Source: Acidobacteriaceae bacterium (lineage in GTDB: Bacteria; Acidobacteriota; Terriglobia; Terriglobales; Acidobacteriaceae). Taken from it: DNA of 8,702 nucleotides. The position numbers were made by a program, and so were the translations under genes. Within the stretch, counting starts at the first letter, position 1. The number at the start of each line of letters is the position of its first letter. Below the pieces are notes generated by a model. That model did no database searches and was not told the DNA's origin. It was given only the letters and a program-made list of their open reading frames with translations. The stretch lies in the NCBI GenBank assembly GCA_003140785.1, contig PLKY01000135.1, positions 28,542 to 37,243 of the forward strand, read 5' to 3'. Positions 1-6,213 of the stretch are shown one piece after another.

Positions 1-782
1 TCCGCCGGCCCCGACAAAATCGTCCGCACCGGCTCCCGCGCCGCCGCTTGCGCCGAAAGAATCCCGCCCGACGACTGCATGATCTTCAGCGCAGCCCCGC
101 GTGCCGCCAACTCCCTCGCAAGCTCGCCAAGATAGCCCTGCATCTTCGGCGCAAGATATGCATTCAGCGTCACCGTCGCCGCCCGCTCGTACTCGCGAAA
201 CTCCGGCAAAATCTGGTGCGACAACGACAGCGACAATCCAAGCGGGCGTAGAGCCTCAGCCACCATCTTTTCGTGTTCTGGATGCGCAAATGAAAACAGC
301 AGCGACACTGCCACCGACTCCGCGCCCGCTTCCTTCACGCGGCGCAGCAACTCGGCCGGCCCCGCATCTTTCAACGCACGCAGCACCGCACCATCCGGCC
401 CCACCCGCTCCGCCACACCAAAACAAAATTCGGCCAGCGGTGCCGGTCGATACACATTCCAGTCATAAAGACTCGGCCGCGCCTGCCGCCCAATCGCCAA
501 TGTGTCCTCAAATCCCTCCGTCGTCACAAACGCAACGCGCGCGCCTTTGCGTTCCAGCAGCGCATTCGTCGCCACCGTGGTGCCGTGGCGCACTTCAATC
601 TCCGCCGCGCCTACGCGTGCCACAATCTGCGCCACGCCTTCCAGAATCGCGCGCCCCGGATCATCCGGCGTCGACGGCAGCTTTAAAACTTCGACCCGCC
701 CGCCTTCGCGATACACGCAATCGGTGAAAGTCCCGCCGGTATCAATCGCAATCGTGAGCCGTTTTGTGTTTCGCGCTGCCAT
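1..782 (-). CDS. Hydantoinase/oxoprolinase family protein, HyuA-like, amino-terminal part only (runs off left edge)
   Basis: This is the first 260 residues of an ATP-dependent hydantoinase/5-oxoprolinase A-type subunit; the rest lies left of the window. Visible ASKHA-fold motifs are the phosphate-binding loop DTGGTFTD (residues 14-21), the family block RHGTTVATNALLERKG (65-80), the ILPEFREYER helix (191-200), and the MQSSGG and SGPA segments (235-240 and 257-260) that lead into the main hydantoinase domain. The ATG at 782 is the furthest possible start because an in-frame TGA lies three codons upstream; the Shine-Dalgarno is weak. Known members, usually with a HyuB partner, cleave cyclic amides such as hydantoins or 5-oxoproline using ATP, or carboxylate ketones. 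The exact substrate cannot be read from this part. It is divergent from the MFS transporter at 896. Codons end mostly in G because the + strand here is C-rich. Confidence 0.92.
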   Translation of the reverse strand, partial: MAARNTKRLTIAIDTGGTFTDCVYREGGRVEVLKLPSTPDDPGRAILEGVAQIVARVGAAEIEVRHGTTVATNALLERKGARVAFVTTEGFEDTLAIGRQARPSLYDWNVYRPAPLAEFCFGVAERVGPDGAVLRALKDAGPAELLRRVKEAGAESVAVSLLFSFAHPEHEKMVAEALRPLGLSLSLSHQILPEFREYERAATVTLNAYLAPKMQGYLGELARELAARGAALKIMQSSGGILSAQAAAREPVRTILSGPA

Positions 783-895
783 TTCCAGTCAGCCTATCAG
801 TTGCAATCGCGCACCCTGCCCGCAATCCATTTCTCTTTACCCGCAACAACTCCGAATGAGACAGTGAAGACTCACCGGCAGCTTCAACGCAACCA
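783..895. promoter_or_regulatory. Divergent intergenic region between hyuA-like gene and MFS transporter
   Basis: This 113-bp spacer separates two divergently transcribed genes and so must hold both promoters unless they lie inside the coding regions. I see no convincing -35/-10 pair on either strand. A TTGCAA at 801-806 could be a weak -35 for the transporter, but nothing matching a -10 box follows at the usual spacing. The regulatory role is inferred from layout only. Confidence 0.35.
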
Positions 896-2146
896 ATGCA
901 TCCGCCCAACCCAACAATTCAGCCCTTTCGCTGGAGCGCCACCACGCTCGCGCAACGCCGCGTCGTCATTGCCGCCAGCCTGGGCTGGATGCTCGACGCT
1001 TTCGACGTCATGCTCTACTCCATCGTGCTGGCCACCCTCATGCGCGCCTTCGCCATGAGCCGCACTACCGCCGGCCTGCTCAACGCGCTCACCCTCATCG
1101 CATCGGCCCTCGGCGGCCTGCTCTTCGGCATGTTGGCCGACCGCTTCGGACGCCGCCGGATGCTCACCGCCAGCATCCTTTCTTACTCCGTCTTCACCTT
1201 CGCCTGCGGACTTTCCACCAGCATCCTCACGCTCGCCATCTTCCGCTTTCTCCTCGGTCTCGGCATGGGCGGCGAATGGAACACCGGCGCCGCGCTGGTC
1301 GCCGAATCCTGGCCAACTGCCTGGCGAGGCCGCGCCCTCGGCATCGTGCAAAGCAGTTGGGCCATCGGCTACGCGCTCGCCGCCCTCGTAGCCGGCCTCA
1401 TCCTGAATTACGCGGGCTCGGCTCATACTTCGTGGCGTTGGGTCTTCTTCGTCGGCATCGCGCCCGCCTTCCTCGTCTTCTGGATCCAGTACAGCGTGCC
1501 AGAGCCGCCCCTCTGGGAACGCACCCGCGCCGCATCCATCACACAAGAACGCTCCCCGCTCCGTCCCTACCTGCGCCCACTCATCGTCCTCACGCTCGCC
1601 AACACCTGCGGCATGTTTGCCTGGTGGGGCCTCTTCACATGGATTCCCGCATACTTGGTCCTGCCAACGGCACAGGGCGGCCGCGGCTTCACAAGCCTCA
1701 GCCTTACGGGCTTTCTGGTCACCATCAATTTATTGGGAATGCTGCCCGGCTATCTTCTCTTCGGCGTAGCAGCCGATCGCTTCGGCCGCCGACCCACCTT
1801 CGTGGTCTATCTCTTCGCGGCAGCGTGCGCGGTGCCGCTACTGGCCAACGCCCGTCAGCCCGCTCTGATTCTTCTCTTCGCCAGCATCGCAGCCTTCTTC
1901 GGCACCGGTTTCTTCACCGGCTCCGCGATCATTGGCAGCGAGCTTTTTCCAACCCACGCACGCGCCACTGCCCTCGGCATCTCCTACAACGTCGCCCGCG
2001 GCCTCAGCGCCCTCGCCCCACTCACCATCGGCGCGCTCAGTGAACGACACGGGCTCTCATGGGCCTTCGGCGCCAGCGCAATTGCCTTCGCCGCAGCCGC
2101 TCTCCTCGGCCTGTTACTGCCTGAAACCCAAGGCGCGTCACTCTAG
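896..2146 (+). CDS. MFS transporter, 12-TM, organic-acid/aromatic-acid symporter type
   Basis: This is a complete 416-residue inner-membrane secondary transporter of the Major Facilitator Superfamily. It has LGWMLDAFDVMLYS in TM1 (29-42, acidic residues at 34 and 37), the loop 2-3 motif A GMLADRFGRRRML (78-90) with its degenerate repeat GVAADRFGRRPTF between TM8 and TM9 (290-302), FRFLLGLGMGGEWNTG around TM4 (116-131), ELFPTHARATALG (349-361) and a terminal PETQG (409-413). The TM1 acidic motif and GGEWNTG resemble proton symporters for lactate, sialate or aromatic acids (SHS/AAHS/MHS-like). Substrate assignment is inference. Length is normal. No strong Shine-Dalgarno precedes the ATG at 896, and the ATG at 856 is immediately closed by a stop. 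Divergence from the hyuA-like gene suggests, but does not prove, that it imports that enzyme's substrate or a related compound. Confidence 0.93.
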   Translation: MHPPNPTIQPFRWSATTLAQRRVVIAASLGWMLDAFDVMLYSIVLATLMRAFAMSRTTAGLLNALTLIASALGGLLFGMLADRFGRRRMLTASILSYSVFTFACGLSTSILTLAIFRFLLGLGMGGEWNTGAALVAESWPTAWRGRALGIVQSSWAIGYALAALVAGLILNYAGSAHTSWRWVFFVGIAPAFLVFWIQYSVPEPPLWERTRAASITQERSPLRPYLRPLIVLTLANTCGMFAWWGLFTWIPAYLVLPTAQGGRGFTSLSLTGFLVTINLLGMLPGYLLFGVAADRFGRRPTFVVYLFAAACAVPLLANARQPALILLFASIAAFFGTGFFTGSAIIGSELFPTHARATALGISYNVARGLSALAPLTIGALSERHGLSWAFGASAIAFAAAALLGLLLPETQGASL

Positions 2147-2284
2147 CGATCAGACACGCGGAACGCGCAGATCGACCCTAACCGCGGGGTTTCGCGCAGA
2201 GAACCGATGCAAGCATTGTCGAACAGGAAGGCCAGTCTCAGTGCTGGAAAAATCGACCTCGCCTGGCTCTTACACACACACCGC

Positions 2285-2557
2285 TCACTGCGCCGGTGGC
2301 ACAAACTCCTTCGGCAACGCCGCCCCCTCGCCAAAGAAAAACATCTCCATCTGCTCCACCAGGAACTGCTGCGCCTGCGGCGTCCACGGCTGCAGCCGAT
2401 ACTCGTTCAGCAGCATCTTCTGGTGGTTTACCCACTCGTCCCACGCCGACTTCGACACATTCTTGAAAATCTTCTGCCCAAACTCCGAGTCGAAGGGCGG
2501 CTCGTCCAGCCCTTCCATTTCCTTTTTGTTACGAACGCAAAAAACCATGTGCGCCAT
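2285..2557 (-). CDS. yggX: Probable Fe(2+)-trafficking / Fe-S cluster protection protein
   Basis: This is a 90-residue cytoplasmic protein that matches the YggX family along its whole length. It has the amino-terminal VFC with the conserved Cys7, then KEMEGLDEPPFDSEFGQKIF, the helical NVSKSAWDEWVNHQKMLLNEYRL block, and FLVEQMEMFFFG before the carboxyl end. Enterobacterial YggX is about 91 residues and has the same Cys, the W-x-x-W/Q-x-x-M-L-I-N-E core and the M-x-x-F-L/F-F end. Known members protect labile Fe-S clusters from oxidative damage and influence iron handling. The ATG at 2557 has an in-frame TGA two codons upstream and a G-rich stretch about 9 nt before it. A TACAAT on this strand at 2583-2578 could be a -10 for its own promoter. 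It lies 70 nt downstream of the secretin-like gene on the same strand and converges with the MFS gene. Confidence 0.93.
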   Translation of the reverse strand: MAHMVFCVRNKKEMEGLDEPPFDSEFGQKIFKNVSKSAWDEWVNHQKMLLNEYRLQPWTPQAQQFLVEQMEMFFFGEGAALPKEFVPPAQ

Positions 2558-2627
2558 CGGTCAAACCCCCACTCGTCATTGTATGGGATTGCCGCACGGC
2601 GCCCGCGGTTGCGGATTCCTGGAACTT

Positions 2628-3104
2628 CTACCGCACCAGCTCCGACACCACTTCGATCTCCTCGTGGCGCGTGCTGCCCGGAATGTCGAGCGACCCCAAA
2701 ACCATCGGCTTGCCTCCGTCCATCTCGGTAATCGAGTAGGTCAGCCGATAAACTTTCCGCGATCTGTCCATGTCTGCCAGCACCTTCTGCGCCAGCGTGA
2801 TATCTTCCGCCGTTCCACGCATCGAGATCGCGCCATCCGTCGCAACGTAGTAGAGACGCGCATGGGGCAACATGTTGCGCAGGTCTGTTAAAACGTCGTT
2901 CGCCTCGTTCCCCTGCGTAAGGTTGGTCAGGTAAAAGGTCTGGTACGCCTCAGAGCTCGATTTCACGTCCGTTGGCCCTGAGTCAGCAGAAGCCGCTTGC
3001 GCTCCCGCGATTCTCGCCGTCAACACCACGCCCAGCCCGACCGCCGAAAACATCTCGAATGCCCTCAACCAACGCCTTCCACGCGCGTCGCTCATCCACT
3101 TCAT
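2628..3104 (-). CDS. Small exported protein with secretin-N-like domain
   Basis: I place the start at 3104, not at the furthest upstream ATG (3236), because a GGAGG lies 6 nt before it and the resulting protein begins with a secretion signal. The 158-residue product has a positively charged start (MKWMSDARGRRWLR), a hydrophobic stretch at about 18-32 and a plausible signal peptidase site after AGAQA (residue 37). Residues 55-116 (F-Y-L-T-N-L-T, NEANDVLTDLRNML, ARLYYVATDGAISMRGTAEDITLAQKVLADMD) have the beta-alpha-beta-beta-alpha look of the short periplasmic secretin N domains found in GspD/PilQ-type channels. A YRLTYSITEMDGGK segment follows, which I recall from acidobacterial exported proteins. 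There is no secretin beta-barrel domain, so it cannot form a pore alone. It may be an accessory, a remnant or an independent periplasmic protein. Function is unknown. Confidence 0.75.
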   Translation of the reverse strand: MKWMSDARGRRWLRAFEMFSAVGLGVVLTARIAGAQAASADSGPTDVKSSSEAYQTFYLTNLTQGNEANDVLTDLRNMLPHARLYYVATDGAISMRGTAEDITLAQKVLADMDRSRKVYRLTYSITEMDGGKPMVLGSLDIPGSTRHEEIEVVSELVR

Positions 3105-3110
3105 CGCTCG

Positions 3111-3115
3111 CCTCC
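3111..3115 (-). promoter_or_regulatory. Ribosome binding site deciding the secretin-like start
   Basis: GGAGG on the minus strand, 6 nt before the ATG at 3104, is the best Shine-Dalgarno on this strand in the region. It argues against translation from the upstream in-frame ATG at 3236, whose product would carry 44 extra non-secretory residues before the signal peptide. Confidence 0.7.
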
Positions 3116-3153
3116 AAAGTCGATCGTCTGGAACCATGCCAACGCCAGCTTCT

Positions 3154-3182
3154 CTAGTTCGCAGCATGGTTTCTGTCGTCAA
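3154..3182 (-). promoter_or_regulatory. Weak promoter candidate for the secretin-like gene
   Basis: On the minus strand TTGACG (3182-3177) is followed after 17 nt by AACTAG (3159-3154), which would give a leader of about 45 nt. The -35 is good but the -10 is poor, so this is only a candidate. Confidence 0.22.
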
Positions 3183-3325
3183 AGACGCGCATTGTGAGTT
3201 TACGTTCGAAAGTAATTCGGTCTGCTCCGCCTTCATCGCGTCTTCGGATGCGCGTACAAGTTTTGCCAGCGGAGTATGTCCGATCCGCCTGCGTCACACT
3301 CATCTCGTCGCTTTATCCTGTTTCT

Positions 3326-4033
3326 ATGTGCGGCCGCTTCGCCCGTCGCTCCACTCAGGAAGTCCTCGCCGACTGGTTCGGCGTCGCAATCGAAGACATG
3401 CCCTGGTTCGCGCCCACCTTCAACGCCGCGCCCCAGAGCACCCAGCCCGTCGTGCGCCTTAACCGCGACACTGGCACGCGCGAATTCGCACTCGCTCGAT
3501 GGGGACTCGTGCCCTTCTGGGCCAAGGACGCCAAATTCGGCTACTCCACTATTAACGCGCGCGCCGAAGAGGTCGTCTCCAAGCCTGCCTATCGAGAAGC
3601 CTTCAAGAAACGCCGCTGCCTTGTTCCCGCCGACGCCTTTTATGAGTGGCAAAAGCTCGATGCCAAGGCCAAACGCCCCTACGCCATCGCCCTCCGCTCC
3701 GGCGAACCCTACGCCTTCGCCGGCCTATGGGAATCCTGGAAGCCCAAAGACGCCGAGCCGCTCGAAACCTTCACCATCATCACCACCGACCCCAACGCCG
3801 TCACAGAAAAACTCCACGACCGCATGCCCGTCATCCTGGAGCCCGCCGACTACAACCGTTGGCTCGATCCCGGCGATCCCTTGCGGCCTCCCACTGATCT
3901 GCTCTGCCCCTACCCCGCCGAAAAAATGCACGCCTGGCCCGTCGGCAACCGCATCGGCAACGTGCGCAACAACGATCCTCATCTGCTCACCCCAGCCCAA
4001 CCGGAGCCGGAAAGCCACAGCCTTTTTGACTGA
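3326..4033 (+). CDS. SRAP-domain abasic-site processing protein (YedK/HMCES family)
   Basis: This is a 235-residue protein of the SOS-response-associated peptidase family, close to the usual length of about 220-240. Known members cross-link covalently to abasic sites in single-stranded DNA through the amino group of Cys2 and so shield them. The catalytic elements are all present: MCGRF at the start (Cys2 after Met removal), FNAAP (Asn33), WGLVPFWAK (59-67), INARAE (76-81), RRCLVPADAFYEW with Glu107, and the LHDRMP histidine (His164). Because Cys2 must follow the initiator Met, the start is 3326; the open frame reaches 3194 but those 44 residues would destroy the active site. I see no Shine-Dalgarno or obvious LexA-type palindrome upstream, so SOS control is not supported. 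It is divergent from the secretin-like gene and has no obvious repair neighbours. Confidence 0.95.
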   Translation: MCGRFARRSTQEVLADWFGVAIEDMPWFAPTFNAAPQSTQPVVRLNRDTGTREFALARWGLVPFWAKDAKFGYSTINARAEEVVSKPAYREAFKKRRCLVPADAFYEWQKLDAKAKRPYAIALRSGEPYAFAGLWESWKPKDAEPLETFTIITTDPNAVTEKLHDRMPVILEPADYNRWLDPGDPLRPPTDLLCPYPAEKMHAWPVGNRIGNVRNNDPHLLTPAQPEPESHSLFD

Positions 4034-4070
4034 ATTCCGCCGTCCCACCCGCCAATCCCCGCGAATTTAC

Positions 4071-4094
4071 TTGACATTAATCCGTTTTCGGATT
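4071..4094 (+). promoter_or_regulatory. Consensus -35 element abutting a 6-bp inverted repeat
   Basis: A perfect TTGACA lies at 4071-4076. Two bases later comes the inverted repeat AATCCG-TTTT-CGGATT (4079-4094), followed by a T-rich TTTCC. No good -10 is present at 16-18 nt (candidates ATTTTC, TTTCCT). The repeat could be an operator inside the promoter of the DUF4870 gene at 4247, leaving a leader of about 145 nt, or a weak intrinsic terminator of the SRAP gene, whose stop is 45 nt upstream. I see no recognisable riboswitch in the remaining leader. Confidence 0.35.
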
Positions 4095-4246
4095 TTCCTG
4101 TTGGCGAATCGACTTCTCCACGGGCATTCCGTGCGTCCCCCGCCGACGTTGCGGATTCGGGCCTCTTTGCGACCCAGATCCTGCTAACTCGGCCCGCCTT
4201 TACCCAGGCGTGAACGGACCGCCGGCGTGGAGATGCAAGGAGAACC

Positions 4247-4621
4247 ATGAACGATCCAACACCGACCCCATCCGCTGCCCAGTCTGGCCTCTCCGAAAAC
4301 GCCGCCGGAGGCCTCGCCTACATCACCATCATCCCGGCCATCATCTTTCTCGTGACCGCCCCCTACAACAAGAGCTCCTACATCCGCTTTCACTCCTGGC
4401 AGTGCCTCTTCATGGCCCTCGCCTGGTTCGTGATCGATGTCGCCGTCATGATCTTTGGCAGCTTCCTCTCGTTCTTCCGGCTGCTCACCTTCGGCCTTTA
4501 TCCGCTCATCTCTCTCGCCATGCTCATCCTCTGGATCATGGTCCTGATCAAAGCCTTCAACGGCGAGCGATTCAAGCTCCCCATCATCGGCGATCTGGCC
4601 GCAAAACAGGCCGGACAGTAA
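4247..4621 (+). CDS. DUF4870 (Tic20-like) small membrane protein, first paralog
   Basis: This 124-residue integral membrane protein starts after a short Pro/Thr/Ser-rich cytoplasmic tail (2-13) and the motif QSGLSENAAGGLAY. Three hydrophobic segments can be seen: about 21-40, 54-78 and 82-102. The loop after the first holds PYNKSSYIRFHSWQ (39-52), the polar FHxxQ signature typical of DUF4870/Tic20-like proteins. The tail KAFNGERFKLPIIGDLAAKQAGQ is cytoplasmic by the positive-inside rule. AAGGAG lies 4 nt before the ATG. No biochemical role is established for bacterial members; a transport or membrane-organising role is speculation. It is followed 148 nt later by a close paralog on the same strand, with which it shares nearly identical ends and a divergent middle. 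Confidence 0.85.
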   Translation: MNDPTPTPSAAQSGLSENAAGGLAYITIIPAIIFLVTAPYNKSSYIRFHSWQCLFMALAWFVIDVAVMIFGSFLSFFRLLTFGLYPLISLAMLILWIMVLIKAFNGERFKLPIIGDLAAKQAGQ

Positions 4622-4632
4622 CACCTGTCCGG
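4611..4632 (+). terminator. Perfect 8-bp hairpin spanning the stop codon of the first DUF4870 gene
   Basis: CCGGACAG (4611-4618) and CTGTCCGG (4625-4632) form a perfect stem around a 6-nt loop that contains the TAA stop. There is no T-tract after it, so it is not a classical intrinsic terminator. It may stabilise the 3' end, attenuate read-through into the second paralog, or simply reflect GC-rich coincidence. Confidence 0.4.
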
Positions 4633-4687
4633 TATCCGCCGGCGTCTCTGGTCGATCAGTCCATCTTTTCTTCAGAATTCGCTACGG

Positions 4688-4712
4688 TATATTTTCGTCT
4701 ATTCGGTACAAT
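4688..4712 (+). promoter_or_regulatory. Candidate -10 elements upstream of the second DUF4870 gene
   Basis: An AT-rich island unusual for this spacer holds TATATT (4688-4693) and TACAAT (4707-4712), either of which could serve as a -10 box. No matching -35 is seen at 16-18 nt from either one. The 148-nt gap and this island suggest the second paralog may have its own promoter in addition to any read-through. Confidence 0.3.
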
Positions 4713-4769
4713 CACGACACTTGGTCCATCCCCAATCCGTCCCTGAGGTTCAACAGCAAAGGAGCCTAC

Positions 4770-5156
4770 GTGTCCGATTCTCCTCAATACACACCCGTCC
4801 CGCCGCAGCCGTCCGCCCCTCCGCCGCAGCCCGCGCAAAGCGGCCTCTCTGACAACGCCGCCGGCGCGCTTGCCTATGTCACCATCATTCCCGCGATCAT
4901 CTTCCTGATCGTCGAGCCCTACAACAGGAACTCCTACGTCAAGTTCCACTCCTGGCAATCGATCTTCTTCTGCATCGCGGCCGTCGCTGTCCACATTGTT
5001 CTCACGCTGATCCCGGTGATCGGCTGGATCCTCGTGCCGTTCGTTTCTCTCGGGTTCCTCGTCATCTGGATCGTCCTGCTGCTCAAAGCCCTCAAGGGCG
5101 AACGCTTCCAGCTTCCCATCATCGGCAAATTTGCGGCCCAACAAGCCGGCGCATAA
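4770..5156 (+). CDS. DUF4870 (Tic20-like) small membrane protein, second paralog, GTG start
   Basis: This 128-residue membrane protein begins with GTG, supported by AAGGAG 5 nt upstream. It has a longer Pro/Gln-rich cytoplasmic head (PPQPSAPPPQPAQ, 11-23), then QSGLSDNAAGALAYVTIIPAIIFLI (TM1), PYNRNSYVKFHSWQ (50-63), two further hydrophobic segments (about 65-85 and 87-106), and the tail KALKGERFQLPIIGKFAAQQAGA. The amino-terminal block and the tail are nearly the same as in the protein encoded at 4247, while the middle TM region differs, as expected for an old tandem duplication kept under constraint at the ends. Function is unknown; DUF4870 proteins are predicted membrane proteins without an assigned activity. 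Co-orientation suggests the two could form a heteromer, which is inference. A 12-bp inverted repeat follows the stop. Confidence 0.85.
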   Translation: MSDSPQYTPVPPQPSAPPPQPAQSGLSDNAAGALAYVTIIPAIIFLIVEPYNRNSYVKFHSWQSIFFCIAAVAVHIVLTLIPVIGWILVPFVSLGFLVIWIVLLLKALKGERFQLPIIGKFAAQQAGA

Positions 5157-5166
5157 CAAAATCGGT

Positions 5167-5203
5167 GGAGGGATCAGGAGCCTTGAACGCCCCTGATCCC
5201 TCC
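5167..5203. terminator. Perfect 12-bp inverted repeat between convergent genes, possible bidirectional terminator
   Basis: GGAGGGATCAGG (5167-5178) and CCTGATCCCTCC (5192-5203) are exact reverse complements separated by 13 nt. The repeat sits between the stop of the second DUF4870 gene (5156) and the stop of the minus-strand DUF5996 gene (5222), the expected place for a shared terminator. On the minus strand it is followed by the T-rich ATTTTGTT; on the plus strand no T-tract follows. It also coincides with the change in GC skew across the window. Confidence 0.6.
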
Positions 5204-5221
5204 GTCAAGGCCTCCGCTTCC

Positions 5222-6154
5222 TCAGTCCACACGCGCGACTTCGAGGGCGGGGCGGTCCCAGTGGGCGTTGTTGGCGGCGGCTTCGTAGGTGGTCTGTAGG
5301 AACTGGAGCAGGGCGGCGTCGGGGTCGGGCGATTGGCGCATCGCTTCGTACGGAAAGATGAATTCGCCAAAGTCCTTATTGAACGCGGCGGGTGCGGGTC
5401 CGACGGTGGAATCGGCGTAGCCGGGCGGCTCGGGGTAGGCGTAGCTGTAGAAGAAAGGTTCGATGCCGGGGGCGCCGGGCCAGAATCCGGCGCTGCTGAC
5501 CTCGTGGGAGTAGGCGTCGCGGGTGACGCGGTCGGGCAGGCCTGGCATGCTGGGGTGCTCGGGTGCAGTGCGGCCGGAAAAGCGGGTGCAAGCGAGATCG
5601 AGCGCTCCCCAAAAGAGATGGATGGGACTGACCTTGCCGCGGAAGCGGGCGCGGAATTGGGTGAAGACTCGCGTGGTTTGAAGGACGACGCGGGCGAAGC
5701 GCTGCGCGAATTCGGGGTCGTAGGCGTGGTGGGTTTGGTCCTCAGCGAAGGGGATAGGGTTGGGGATTTCACACGGCACGGGCCAGATTTGGACGGGAGC
5801 GCCGAGCGAGTCGAGTGCGGCGGTGACTTGATGATAGAAGTCGGCGACGGACATGGGCTGGAGAGGCAGTGTACGGCGGGCGCCGTCGCTTGTGTCGATG
5901 AGGAGCTGGTGGCTGAGGAAGTCGAAGTCGATTTGGATCATGCGGGCGCCGTGCGGCATGGGGAGTGTGGTGAGGCCGCGGACGGTGGGGTAGAGGGTGA
6001 CGTTCCAGCAGTGGTTGAGGTGCGGGACGAGGGCGAGGCGGATTTTGCCGACGATCTGGGTCCAGAGCTGGAGGGTGGCGCAGGTGTCGGACCACGAGGA
6101 TTGAGGAAGTGGGGGCCAGGTGCCTTCGGAAGTGGTGGATTGTGTGGGGGGCAT
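5222..6154 (-). CDS. DUF5996 family protein
   Basis: This 310-residue, apparently soluble protein matches DUF5996 over its whole length. It shows TLQLWTQIVGKIRLAL (27-42), NHCWNVTLYPTVRGLTT (47-63), an IDFDFLSHQLLIDTSDG strand pair (75-91), FRGKVSPIHLFWGALDLACTRFSGR (171-195), the highly conserved DAYSHEVSSAGFWPG (213-227), FYSYAYPEP (235-243), and DPDAALLQFLQTTYEAA (277-293). The conserved His, Glu and Trp residues suggest an active or metal site, but no activity is known to me. I chose the ATG at 6154 because the family match begins shortly after it and GAGG lies 6 nt upstream; the frame stays open to 6682, but that stretch is the antisense-frame reading of the DoxX-like gene. It follows that gene after 59 nt on the same strand, so they are probably co-transcribed. 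Confidence 0.9.
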   Translation of the reverse strand: MPPTQSTTSEGTWPPLPQSSWSDTCATLQLWTQIVGKIRLALVPHLNHCWNVTLYPTVRGLTTLPMPHGARMIQIDFDFLSHQLLIDTSDGARRTLPLQPMSVADFYHQVTAALDSLGAPVQIWPVPCEIPNPIPFAEDQTHHAYDPEFAQRFARVVLQTTRVFTQFRARFRGKVSPIHLFWGALDLACTRFSGRTAPEHPSMPGLPDRVTRDAYSHEVSSAGFWPGAPGIEPFFYSYAYPEPPGYADSTVGPAPAAFNKDFGEFIFPYEAMRQSPDPDAALLQFLQTTYEAAANNAHWDRPALEVARVD

Positions 6155-6213
6155 GGGCGCCTCGTGGGGACATCCTACGCCATCGCTTGTTATGTCGGAG
6201 AACCTGTCTCGCT

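Noticed and set aside
101..727. 208-codon plus-strand frame antisense to the hyuA-like gene
   Set aside because: Pro/Ala-rich shadow; the opposite strand encodes an uninterrupted, well-matched HyuA amino-terminal region.
884..1546. 220-codon minus-strand frame antisense to the MFS gene
   Set aside because: Glu/Gly/Ala-rich shadow translation with no recognisable domain.
3105..3236. Amino-terminal extension of the secretin-like gene to 3236
   Set aside because: GGAGG 6 nt before 3104 and a signal peptide beginning there make the internal start much better; the extra residues look like spacer sequence.
3194..3325. Amino-terminal extension of the SRAP gene to an ATG at 3194
   Set aside because: The family needs Cys immediately after the initiator Met; MCGRF begins at 3326, so the extension is not translated as part of the active protein.
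3276..4187. 303-codon open frame on the plus strand over the SRAP gene
   Set aside because: Pro/Ser/Thr-rich low-complexity translation in an alternate frame of a clearly recognised gene.
4095..4236. Riboswitch in the leader of the first DUF4870 gene
   Set aside because: I could not match any known conserved aptamer core or a convincing expression platform.
5157..5221. Canonical replication origin at the skew switch
   Set aside because: No DnaA boxes, AT-rich unwinding region, or dnaA/dnaN/gidA genes are visible; only the skew polarity supports it, so it stays a hypothesis in the findings.
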